DNA of 64,000 nt from Chimonanthus salicifolius. Taxonomy: Eukaryota > Streptophyta > Magnoliopsida > Laurales > Calycanthaceae. The stretch spans positions 9,678,999-9,742,998 of the forward strand of contig CM023542.1 in the NCBI GenBank assembly GCA_013350335.1, given 5' to 3'. Below are positions 17,776 to 29,400 of the stretch, one piece after another; the first letter of the stretch is position 1; the number at the start of each line of letters is the position of its first letter. Made by a program: the position numbers and the translations under genes. The notes below the pieces were generated by a model. The model made no database searches and was not told where the DNA came from. It saw only the letters and a program-made list of their open reading frames with translations.

Positions 17776-18079
17776 CAGGTTCACATTGTCCTGATGATAG
17801 TGAGATTTTTCTTCTTTTTTTTTTCTTGAAAAACAAAAAGCTCCGTATCCATTTTAAAGAAAATTGATGTGGATCACTGTAAGCATTGGCTGGTTTGGCC
17901 ACGGTCAAATTTTGGGAGGAAAAAACTCAAAAGACCGGAGTCTGTGTATCACCATTAAGTAAAAAAAGAACTCCAATACTGATTTGGCCTATGCAGCCAA
18001 TACCAATACATGCCCTAAACTGTGTATTGGTTTATTAAAATTCCCAATGTGCATTGGATGGGCTGATTGTAATAATGGT

Positions 18080-18890
18080 TGTTCTCTGGGGTAAAAAAAC
18101 TGATGCCGAGATCTCAGGCCCATGAATATCTCCCGATATCTTGGCCGATATCGGGAAATATTTCTTTCTCACTTTTTTTTTCTAAATCTCAGCCTATATC
18201 AGCGAGATCTCGATCATACAGACCGAGATCTCACCTCTACGCCGATACATCTCATATCGGCCGAGATTTAGACCCCCAGTTGTTCCTCAGTCCAAACCCA
18301 GCCTAAAACCTGTAAAAAAACAAATGGATTACGCACATATGCAAGCTCGACAGATCAAGCTCGGGCTAAATTCTTGAGTCAGGTTTACATGAACGATAGG
18401 GCTCAGGCTTTTGCATCCGTCGGGCTTTCTGGGCTGTTTAGCTATTATGTGTTATTTTCCATTTTTAAAAACCTTGTGTTAAAATTAATTAGAAAATTTA
18501 CTATTCAAATTGAAAAAAAGAATATATATATATATATATATAATGAAATACTAGTGGATCAGATTTGAGTTTAGAACTCAAATTTTATCCACTTAATCTT
18601 TACAGTCAAAGTCATCAAACGTTCTTAAGAATCAACAAGACAAGAATGCCTTATGACTTTAACCACTGATAACAAATGCTACATATTAAATTTTGAATTC
18701 AAATTTAATCTACTCATAATTCAACCTTTACAGATGGATCTTTCAACGGTCTCAAACAGCTGGACTCAAGACTTTAACCTAAAAGCCCGACAAGCTTAGA
18801 CGAGCTCAGACTTCTCTAAATTTAAATAAACTCTGGCTGACATAGAGCATATAGCCAAGACCTAACCTGGCCTGTGAACACCTCTAGTCA
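18080..18890. repeat. hAT-like repeat relics rich in GAGATCTC/GATATC and CTCGGGC motifs
   Basis: 18100-18270 is dense in GAGATCTC and CCGATATC motifs, resembling the subterminal parts of the hAT element at 38805-40076. 18340-18440 and 18780-18880 carry GGGCTCAGGC / CTCGGGC and GACGAGCTCAGAC blocks in opposite senses, as in GGGCT-type hAT MITEs. No clean ends or duplications were found. Confidence 0.35.
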
Positions 18891-19065
18891 GGTGTAGCTC
18901 ATTCATTTACCCTCTTATTCATCCTTGGGTCATCTTGTGGACCCAAAATCAGACCACTATCATAAACCAATAATAAATAAACACCTCAAGTGATTGCAAC
19001 ATTGATATAGACGTTCAGAAAAGTGACTAATATGTTACTCCCGGCTGTTATTCATATGTTTTTTG

Positions 19066-19155
19066 CAGGGTGTAAATATCGATTTTTAAAACTTTTATAT
19101 ATATCGGCCGATATGATAAATATCGATGACTTTTATAACTGAAACACGGGAGGGG
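19066..19155. repeat. Terminal fragment of a CAGGG-type hAT element
   Basis: It begins CAGGGTGTAAATATCGA and runs into TATATATCGGCCGATAT, matching the layout of the ends of the element at 38805-40076 (CAGGGGTNNAAA with ATATCGGCCG subterminal motifs). Only one end is recognisable. Confidence 0.4.
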
Positions 19156-19896
19156 CTCAGTTCTCAACACTAACTACAAACTGGTGGAACTTGCATGCCT
19201 TTTAGGCCCAGCATAGTACTCCATTAATTCCTGTTTCCAAGGGGATCAACTTAATGCCACAAAAATCACAATCTTTACAACATGATGACAACTTCCATAT
19301 AAATTCAGTTTGGTCTATCTGGTCCAGAAGTATAACATGATTTGGAATAGTTGAGAGATCACAATCATGATCTTGTGGCAGTCATGTTCAGACCAATTGT
19401 CAGTCAAATACAGCCCCACAATTGGCAACGCTCCGGACTAACACCTTTGAGCTTGGACGGTAGCAATATCAACTCACATAATTAAAAAAATAAAAGATTA
19501 GATTGAATGATGTTGACAACTTAACTGGTATCAAATCATCCCCAAACCTTTCAAAACAACAATTGATAAGAGAGTAGAATAAATGCAGCAATCAACAACC
19601 CTTTTCATCAGGCAAAGATGCTTTCCCCAATCCAATGGGCACAGGGCATACCAAATCCCAAAAATACAATGCAAAGGCCTACGTCGCCTTGTCTAAATTT
19701 GGGTAGGCTACCATGCCGTAGTTCTCCAGGTAAGATTTGCCAGTATTGCCTCCAATGGAGCTCAACTTGAGTTTCATCAAGACCATTAAAACTGCAGGCC
19801 TAGGTGGGTCATGGCCAGGAACTCAAGTCACCTGTATCATTTGAATTCACCTTTGGGACCTATTGAACTTCAACTCTAATTATGATATAAAAATGA

Positions 19897-19965
19897 CAGG
19901 AGCCTATAGTACAGTTGGAAGGTGCTCACCATTGCAACATAACAGTTGTGGGTTCAAGTCATGTT
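19897..19965 (+). mobile_element. tRNA-like SINE head with A and B boxes
   Basis: A box TAGTACAGTTGG (19907-19918) and B box GGTTCAAGTC (19951-19960) are spaced 32 bp apart, as in tRNA-derived pol III promoters. No cloverleaf can be folded with confidence, and AT-rich non-tRNA sequence follows, so this is more likely a SINE head than a tRNA gene. It belongs to a different family from the SINE at 21.2 kb. Confidence 0.55.
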
Positions 19966-20425
19966 AAAATATATTAAAAATTTATCTAATTAATTCCATT
20001 CATTGGATTGAAAGTATACAACCAAATCCAACCACAAAATCCAGAATTGTACTTGAAGTGGCCAATACAAAAAATTGCTTAAGTTTCACCTTTTCCCCCA
20101 CTGAAATTTATCTAGACTTTAGGTCACTTGGCACAATTGCTTTTTTTTTTCCCTTTTATTCTTGTCTTTTGAGTGGATTTCAAGATATGGTTAACCCAAA
20201 GATTATCAGAAAGTGACAGGATTCAATAAAGTGAAACTCCACTCTCTTTCATATCATTCACCATAAAAACTACAGTAAGCTATGTTGCTTGGAAAGATGG
20301 CAAAACCAAAATCATGTAAGAATTACCCATTGCCACTTAACTTCCCACATTGACATAACGCACGTGGAACAGAAGACCAACAAAAGCTAATTAAAATTTA
20401 GACAGATGAAAACAAGTAGAGTCCC

Positions 20426-23400
20426 TCACTTGATTTTTCTATCATCAGTGGTACCTTTCTCCAGGGGTAAGAAAATAGGTGAGAATCTGTGGTGTCTGAT
20501 GACCATGACAAGAACCCATGTGTCAGCAGCCAAGAACAGTATGCTTGCGAACCACAGCTGAATGAAAACATTTTTGCCTTTGAATTCCAGAAGGTAACCC
20601 CACATCAGCCAATGGAGTTGAGCTCCCATCCACAATAAGATGCAAACCAATCCTCTCCATTTAAGTTTCATATTGCTCCAAGGTAGAATCAGAGGCAACA
20701 GGCAGAAGAACCATACGAAGTATTGTGCTGTGATCACCTGTCAGTAGCCATGAACTAAAAACATCAACTGAAAGAGACATGGGTACTTAAAATTTCATCT
20801 AGAAACAAAAACCTGAAAACTACAAGGTAGAATTAGAGGCAACAAGCAAAAGAACCATAAGAAGTACAGGCAAGCATATTGTTTGATTATAGAAGTAACT
20901 ACAGAAGTAGATGAACTTCTGCCAATGTAAAATATTTCATCTTTGTAACCCATTCTCCAACAATGTTCCCCTTTAATACCACCCTAAGTATCAAACTAGT
21001 GCACTTTCTTTCTATATGAAAAGTTGGTGACACCATTTTTTATCATCATTGAGACCTTATCCCAGCTAACTAGTGTCAGCTCTATAGGTTTTATTGTTAC
21101 CTTCATAATGTCACATAGGTTCATCTTTTGAAGAAAAGGTATCATTCCATTAAAATGCAACTCCAGGATCTACTTTGCAAGATAAAACCAACACTTCTAG
21201 TTACATCTTTTTTTTAATGACTGAGGTGTCCAAGGTCTCTTAGAGCACCCAACTAGTCCTCGGGGCATGTGCAAGCCTCCCTACCCATACACACCGGGTA
21301 AAACTAAGGGGAGTGGCCTTTTGGGGTGAGATGAGATTCGAACTCAGGACTCCCGTCTCCTGAGGCGGGTTCCTGGCCAACACACGAACCCCTTGGGGTT
21401 ACTTCTAGTTACATCTTTTATATAGCCTTCCATTTGCAACCCACAAGTTGAATGGTCTTGAATTTCTGATGGGAGAGAGATGACTAATCCTACTGACAAG
21501 TTCACATGAATGATCTGAATCAACAAAAGATGCGCTGAGGAATTTCTTCTTCTTCTTCATGTTCCGCACTTCTAGCTATACCTTTTGTACATCCTTCTAT
21601 CAGTCACCCACAAGTTGAATGGTTAGGAATTTGACTAGTCCTATGATGAGGTCACATGAATGATCTGAATCACCAATAAGTGTGTTAAGTGAGGAATTCA
21701 TAATTTCTTCTTCTTCTTATGGAGTACAAAGTAAATGAATGCTCAAGGCAGCCCTTCTGAAAGAGAAATTATAGACATAAATGTTATCATCTCCATTACG
21801 TGCATGTTTGGATGAAAATTGGTCAGGCTTTCTATGGTTATTTGATGTGCTATCTCACATACTTGGGTCTAGGGTTCAGATCTGTAACCTTTATTGCACT
21901 TAAGGAGAGCATTAGCCTAGCAACTCCCCAAGCAAGTGAGTGCAAACGATCTATGGTTCTAAGTAATTGAGTTATACAGATGTTAGCTTGATGGTCCAAA
22001 TGGATAATGTCACATGCAAGTTTTAAGATTAAAGCAATGTAATAGATGGTTCAGAACAAAATACAGCCACAAAATCCAAAAGAGGCCACAAATTTGATGG
22101 CTAAGATCTTCCAGTCTTGTAACACTTTTGGGAGTACCCTCCCACATTTTGAGGCCTATCAGATCAAAAGCTTGAACCACTAATTAGGAGCCACATTTGA
22201 ACAGAACAAGGGCATCGGATATTGCACAAAACTGTTGGGACCAGAATCCATAATGTCTCCAAAGGATAGAACTTCCAAATTGATCTGGCAATTCTTGGGC
22301 AATTGCTCATATGTTCCTAGATTTGACAAAACAAAACTTCTGCCAATAACGAACAAACCTTGTTGAATGCCACAAACGCAACTGTCTGGAGAAAAAAACA
22401 GAGTGGGAGGTCTTGTGCAAAGCGGAAGACAAGAACAGCTTGGACCATCAACTGCGGCAAGAAAGAGATGAGCTTCTCTGCCAATGAAAACCCATGTTCG
22501 TGGTGGAGATAGATGTGATAGAAATATATTGAGAAGTTATGCCTTGGATCAGTACGAGTGAGATGATAAAGCAATGCCTCATTCAAGAACTCCCATCCAT
22601 ATAGATGGAAGAAAAGGGCAGTCCAAGATAAGAACATACACCCAGAGATGAACCCAAAAAGTAATCTTTCACATGTCATTGTGCTTTTGAAAAGAAGCCA
22701 CAGGTAATAAGATTTTGGCCCTTTGTCAGCAGTTGATAGGTTGATGGCACTTGCACAACTTTGGGATAGCTTTTGCCTTCCAAGGCTCCAATTCCCATAG
22801 ACAGGTTTCTGACCCAATCTGAAGTTGCGTGCATCAAGAACTATGAGAATAGGAAGGGTATATATGATCGGATAGATTCGGAAATGGACAACAAGCCCAT
22901 ACCAAAATGCAGCCTGCAACACATTCCCTGAGAACAAAAGAAACATTCATAAAAATGATAAAGGCAAATACTAGAGACCCCATAAAATAAGGGGGTGATT
23001 GCACATGAAGAATATATCAAATCTTTATGAAAACATACGACTAGATTTCTAAAAATGATTGGAAATAACATAATTCAACATCACTTCACAGTTCAAAGGA
23101 AATAATTAGCCAGGAAACCCCTGTCCATTTACTTTTTATAGGCAAACTATTTACTAAAAATAGAAACAGCAAGGAACAGGGAAAAACTTCCAGCACAGAA
23201 GATGGATCTCGACACCCTATATTGAGCTTGGAAATTAGCAATAATCACATTTGCATCCTACACACATAAATAGGTTGCATGTCTGATGCAGGTGCATCCA
23301 CAAAAATCAGGGTCTTACCTTGCTTGAAATTTGCAAAATTTTATGGTCTAAACCAGGCTAATTTTAGAAGGTTGTGGGACCCAAGATTGTATTTTGACTA

Positions 23401-26400
23401 TTTTCAGTGGCCCAAGTCCATATACGATGGGTCTTAGGCCTTGTTTTCAGTGTTTATGCCTCTAAATACCCATTTAGATGTTCCATATCCATAGGAGAAG
23501 TTGTGAAAAAAAGGAGAAAAAAAAAGAGCCAAGAGCCGACCTTCCCCTTTGGAGATTTCTTTTTGTGCTTTCTTTCTTAGTTTGGTTAGGACATTTGTCA
23601 CTTTAGGATTGCTAAAACAAAGTGTATCTTTGCAGATAAATTTGATGTATCAAACGGTGACAGATTTACCCAAGATTACATTCATTGGAAAGCTTATTCA
23701 TAGACTTCTCCAACGAACCAAAATTTGTGCAATTCTGACATACTCCTTAGACAAAGTTATGGGTGATTTTGGTTCTGGGTTTTCTCCAAATTCTACCGTA
23801 GAGCCATATTCAAATTCCCATTAGATCTAGTAAGCGCTAGATATCAAAACCCTTTTTTTGGTAAATTTTTGTTTGGATTTCCTCTAAGTTTTCTAGATTC
23901 CTTAGAGCCAAACTCAAATTTCTCTTGGCCAGTTTTCTCAAACTTCAACCTAAAACCATTAATTGGAATACCATAGATTTGTTTCTTACCAATTTGAACC
24001 TTGGCCTACATCAATGTCTTACTGGAAGAAGTATACATGTATTTCATCATATTATCATGCTCGATACCTCATCCCATCAACGGCTTTCTACTTTCCCCCT
24101 TTCTTTTTGAATGGTGGCTTTCTACATTCCCATTGAACCTATCAAAAGTGACGTTCTCCTTCAATCCACAATTTGCATGTCCTTTCTCACCAATTCATTC
24201 CTAGTCTTTATAGGTCTTCTTCTCCAAATGCCGTTTCCATCTTTTGTTTACATGCCCACACCATCTTAAATTACATTCTTCGATATTCCTTCTAATGGGA
24301 TAACCTTTAGGTGTCCTATCATGTACTTGTTCAAGGTTCTTTCTTGTCATGTTACTCCACACATACTTGATTAGGACACGGTACATTCTTGATTAGGACA
24401 CGGTAGAGTGCCAATGAAGAATGAAATCATCTGAATCGTTTGTTTGTGGATTGGACTGATGCAGCCGCTGATGTAGGCACCATATGAGGCATTGATTTTC
24501 TTCATATTTTATTAGTGTCATATATTTTAGGCTTATGTGTTACAATATTGTTATGGACATACACATTTGTTATGTATAGTTTTAGTTCTTCTACATGTGT
24601 CCTTAAATCACGTGTCTAGGATTACAAGTTTTGAGTCTTATGTCTACAAATACTAACATAGAGACATTTAAAAGAAGATACAATACATGAATGAAAGTTT
24701 ATGAGCGTTGTCCTTGCAAGCTTGGTGTGATTCCTTTGCTTCTCCTTGGTGTGAAATCAAGGATCCTTGTGTGCAACAAGGTACTTTCTTCTCTTTTCTC
24801 TATCTTCTTCTTCTTTCTTCTTTATTCTTCCCTTTAGTTCTCCTTTCCTCTCTCCCTCTCTTTTTTCCCTTTCCTTTTCTTCCTTTATTTCTCCACTTTA
24901 CCCTCTCTTTAAGGTGAAACTTGGGCGGTTGGGTCAGGTTTTGCTAAACCCAAGCCAACCAATATCATACCTAGTTGAACCCAGCCCAACCCAACTTAAA
25001 AAACCCAAATTTTGTAACCCGGCTGATGCGGGGCATATATTGCAGATTCCATAACTAGTAGTTGCTTTCCATAATTAGTAGTTGCTGTATTTAATTTTTC
25101 TTTTAAGTTTGTTTTAGTTAGTTTCTATATTGTTTATTGCTTTATTTAGTTAATGTTTTATTTTAAGAAATGAAGAGCTTATATAAGTTGTAGCCTCCTT
25201 GAGGCAAGGACAGATTAATGAATAAGATTTTGAGATTTTCGCAAATACCTCTCATGGTGCGATGGTGATTGTTGGTGGAATCCAAGAGGGCGTGAAGCCA
25301 GGTACTCTTCTCTCCTATCTTCATCTTTCTTCTTTCCCCTCTCCCTATTTTCATTTTCTTCATAGCCTTGCAGCCGAACCTTCCATAAGCCCTCTTTCCC
25401 ATGCCGAGAACCCCTACTACTTCCCCTCTTGTTGTCGTCCTTCCTTTACAATCCCAGAAGACCTCTCCAAGTTCCCATACAGCCTTCGCCACCCTCAAAT
25501 CCACTCCTCTTGGCGTCCGTTAATCCCTATCCTTGCTTGCGGCGACCACCTAAACCCATTCCTTGCTGCCGTATCTTTCAATCCCTCCTTTCCTTATGTT
25601 TCGACCCTTTCTTATTTCCAGCCAGCCCTTACTTACCCTTTTGTTTATTGTATTACCTCAGACCATATCCCATTAAACACCTTTATATCAAACATTTTAC
25701 CATTTACCCATTTAATAGACCCTAAGCACATTAGCATTAGGTTTTTTTTTTGGAATTTGCATGTTTATTTGTGTCAAATTTAGATCAATTAATTACATAT
25801 ATTATTTGATTATTTAATTTCAGCCTATTTTAGCTTTAGCGTGCAGTATTTTCATCCATTTTAATCTTTAGGAGTTACATTTAGACATTTAGGGTTATCC
25901 TATCCTTTGTCCTGCATTAAATTGGTATCAGAGCAAGGTTAAGATTGTTTCCTTAAACATCCACGGTTCTATATTTGCATTTAGTGAAAAAAAAATTAAT
26001 TAAAAAAAAATTATCATGGCATATAGAGTTTAGGACACAGAATTTAGAATCATCTAAACATGTCAGGAGAACAACCGCCAGCTTGATTCAATAAGTTCCT
26101 CACTCAGTTGACTGCCCAGACGACTGAATTTCAGGGGAGACATGAAGCCATAAATTCTAAATTCATTCCTGTACAACCCAAGAGCACCCAGTTGACTGAC
26201 CTCCAAGGAGTTGATCGTGGTGAGTACCATCAGCCTCATAAGCCTCAGGAATTTACCAAAAATGGCGAATGTGCCTTGAAGTTTGTTCGTATTGTGCCCT
26301 GGGATTTTGATGGACGTCTAGAACACAAAGTTTTTCTCGATTGGTTATCAGACATGAAACGCTACTTTGAGTGGCAAGACATGTCAGAAAGTCGACGAGT

Positions 26401-29400
26401 CCGTTATGCCAAATTGAAATTGGTGAAACAAGCCCGGACATTCTGGATGACAGTGGAACAGAAAAGTAGGAGGTTAAGAAAAGACCCCTTAAATTTGACA
26501 TGGGACGAAATGGAGAAACAATTAATTGAGAAATATGTTCATCCCTTCTACCATCGCATGCTCATTAATCACCCTATGCTTCGGAAAGTTGACACATATG
26601 GTGAAAGTAATGATAAATCAGAGGTGGTACAATCCCACAGGTCACCCAAAGCCATTGCGTCAAATAGAAAACCTCTAGATCTCATCCCAGTGTCAGTGTC
26701 ACCTAATCTTTCCGAGTCTGTACATACATCTGCATAGCACATTCATCATTCACACGCTGAAATTAAAAATCAAATTAATATAAGCAATGAGCAATATAAG
26801 TTTACTGCATATACTCATTGCAAGTCCATTGAATTTGTTGTGGATGATCATGTAGAGGACCTCACACCCTGTCCAGATCCAATACCTTCACCTCCAGACC
26901 TCACCCCCTATCAGCATGATCTTGTCCCACATATTGGCCTTCTTGACCCAAAGCTTGATCCACAGCTTGACCCACAGCCTAATCCATAGCATGACCTGCT
27001 CCATGACCCATGTCACCTACAAGTACAGTCCCCTCAACCTTTACTTGTACCATTATCTCAGCCTCTACCTTTTATACCTCTTGCCTTCCTGACCCATGGC
27101 ATGCACCCGTCCATCCCACTCAGATGTCCAGCCCTCTACATCACTCGTGCTATGTACGTGTCTAGCCCATTCAGCCTGTACCTCCCTCACCTTTTCAAAG
27201 TCCAACAACTGCACCATCTAGCCCACTCTTACAGTTTAAAGTTGTCTTCAATCCTGATCTTCACCTTGACCCTCCTATTGGTTTTCCGGACCCAATTCAA
27301 AGCACGTGGCCTGCACCTTTACAGCCTTCACTGATTCTACTTCCCTTACCTTCTTTGCCACCCGAGAGAGAAAAGATAGAATTTATCTTGGTCGAAGAAG
27401 TTGTTTCTACAGTTATAGGAGAATATCAGCTATATCCTGATGACGTGGAAGCACATGTCCACGACTGTTGCCACTTGGGTGACCACAAGAGAGCTATAGT
27501 GCCTTGCCCCGAATTTACTGGAGAGACTTCGGAAGTCTTGTCTCATCAGCGATACATTCTACTAGAGTCTTACTACTCCCGTCAGTCAGAGTTGATTGTG
27601 ACATCCGTCTTGTATCATCAGAAGTGCATTTTGGTCATATCTTGTTGTTGTCGTCAACCAGAGTCGATCATGAGCATTCTTCTCATATCTTGCTACTGCT
27701 ACCATCTAAAGTTGTTCATGCCGTCAATGTCAAATTCAGAGTATACCACCGATGGCAAATGAGAGTTGATCTAGCATTCTTATTGTGGTCCAATGATGAT
27801 GCTTCAACTGGTTGACACCTGAAGACCTCACGTGCGCGTGATTGCTTGAACTCGAGGTCGAGATATTTTTCAGATGGGGAGATTGATGCGGAGCATATAT
27901 TGCATATTCCATAACTAGTAGTTGTTTTCCATAATTAGTAGTTGCTGTATTTAATTTTTCTTTTAGGTTTGTTTTAGTTAGTTTCTATATTGTTTATTGC
28001 TTTAATTAGTTAATGTCTTATTGTAAGAAAGGAAGAGTTCTATATAAGTTGTAGCCTCCTTGAGGCAAGGACAGATTAATGAATAAGATTTTGAGATTTT
28101 CGCAAATACCTCTCATGGTGCGATGGTGATTGTTGGTGGAATCCAAGAGAGCGTGAAGCCAGGTATTCTTCTCTCCTATCTTCATCTTTCTTCTTCCCCC
28201 TCTCCCTATTTTCATTTTCTTCATAGCCTTGCAGCCGAACCTTCCATAAGCCCTCTTTCCCATGCCGAGAACCCCTACTATTTCCCCTCTTGTTGTCATC
28301 CTTCCTTTACAATCCCAGAAGACCTCTCCAAGTTCCCATACAGCCTTTGCCACCCTCAAATCCACTCCTCTTGGCGTCCGTTAATCCCTATCCTTGCTTG
28401 CGGCGACCACCTAAACCCATTCCTTGCTGCCGTATCTTTCAATCCCTCCTTTCCTTATGTTTCGACCCTTTCTTATTTCCAGCCAGCCCTTACTTACCCT
28501 TTTGTTTATTGTATTACCTCATATCATATCCCATTAAACACCTTTATATCAAACATTTTACCGTTTACCCATTTAATAGACCCTAAGCACATTAGCATTA
28601 GGTTTTTTTTTTTGGAATTTGCATGTTTATTTGTGTCAAATTTAGATCAATTAATTACATATATTATTTGATTATTTAATTTCAGCCTATTTTAGCTTTA
28701 GCGTGCAGTATTTTCATCCATTTTAATCTTTAGGGGTTACATTTAAACACTTAGGGTTACCCTATCCTTTGTCCTGCATCACCGGCCTATCTGGACCAAG
28801 AATCCAACCCGACCTGATTCTAAACCTGAATTGGACCGATTTAGGGTTTTTTTTCACAAACATCCATATTAATCTAGTTAACTTTTTTAATAAATAATAT
28901 CCAAATTACTATAGTTTATTTTTAAATAAATAATATTTTCCTATATTTGATGTCCGAGAAAATGAAAATAAATTGCAAATAAACAAAATTATCTATTTCT
29001 AAGAGAAATAATACTTCCACACATTTAATATTCAAGAAGAAAAAGACAAACAAAACGCAAAGAAATAAAGTTTTATTCATAAAACCTAACCACAACCACG
29101 ACCAACCTAGGACCCAATCCCCCCTATGAACGTTCATACAGGCCCATTTTGGCATCATTTTGTCATATTTTTGACCTAGTCCTTAGTTACCAATATTAGA
29201 AACATAGATCTAACCCTAACTTGCTGCTTGGGACCTATTTGAGACCCGTTTTTATGCCTAGATTAAACTAATAAGCTTAAACCCCTTGGTGAAACCCTGG
29301 GTGGATAATAGAGCCCTATTTCAACCCATTGATGGCTGATCTATATATTTGAAGACCTGGGCAAATATTTCATGGTTTGTTGATTGCCTAATGTATCTTT

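Larger units (their letters stand above)
16638..20425. other. Intergenic DNA downstream of the PIG-M gene
   Basis: Apart from the SINE relic, hAT-like relics and SINE head listed separately, this is AT-rich sequence with no supported gene. Short open frames at 17233-17473 and 18079-18306 match nothing I know. Confidence 0.5.
25024..28781 (+). mobile_element. Non-autonomous Ty3/gypsy LTR element, gag only, with intact ends
   Basis: LTRs 25024-25919 and 27884-28781 are nearly identical (about 20-25 differences by eye). They begin TGATGC and end GCATTA/GCATCA. A perfect 5-bp target duplication CCGGC flanks the element (25019-25023 and 28782-28786). A primer site TGGTATCAGAGC (initiator-Met tRNA type) is at 25923-25934, and a purine run AGATGGGGAGA lies just before the right LTR. 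The 1.96-kb interior encodes a gag domain (26108-26737) but no protease, RT, RNase H or integrase, so it must borrow enzymes from an autonomous relative. It lies in intron 2 of the PIG-M gene, antisense to it. Confidence 0.92.
24915..28860. repeat. GGGTT/CCCAACCC repeat, split by the LTR element
   Basis: 24915-25023 and 28782-28850 are two halves of one repeat, rich in CCCAACCC and TTGGGTCAGG words, interrupted at CCGGC by the LTR element 25024-28781. Composition resembles the hAT MITE at 35575-36183. Confidence 0.5.

Noticed and set aside
19897..19965. A tRNA gene
   Set aside because: A and B boxes are present, but I cannot pair acceptor and anticodon stems; better read as a SINE head.
25262..25783. 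173-codon open frame, repeated as 182 codons in the right LTR
   Set aside because: Present in both LTRs because the LTRs are copies. Composition is Pro/Ser/Phe-rich from a pyrimidine-rich tract; no domain.
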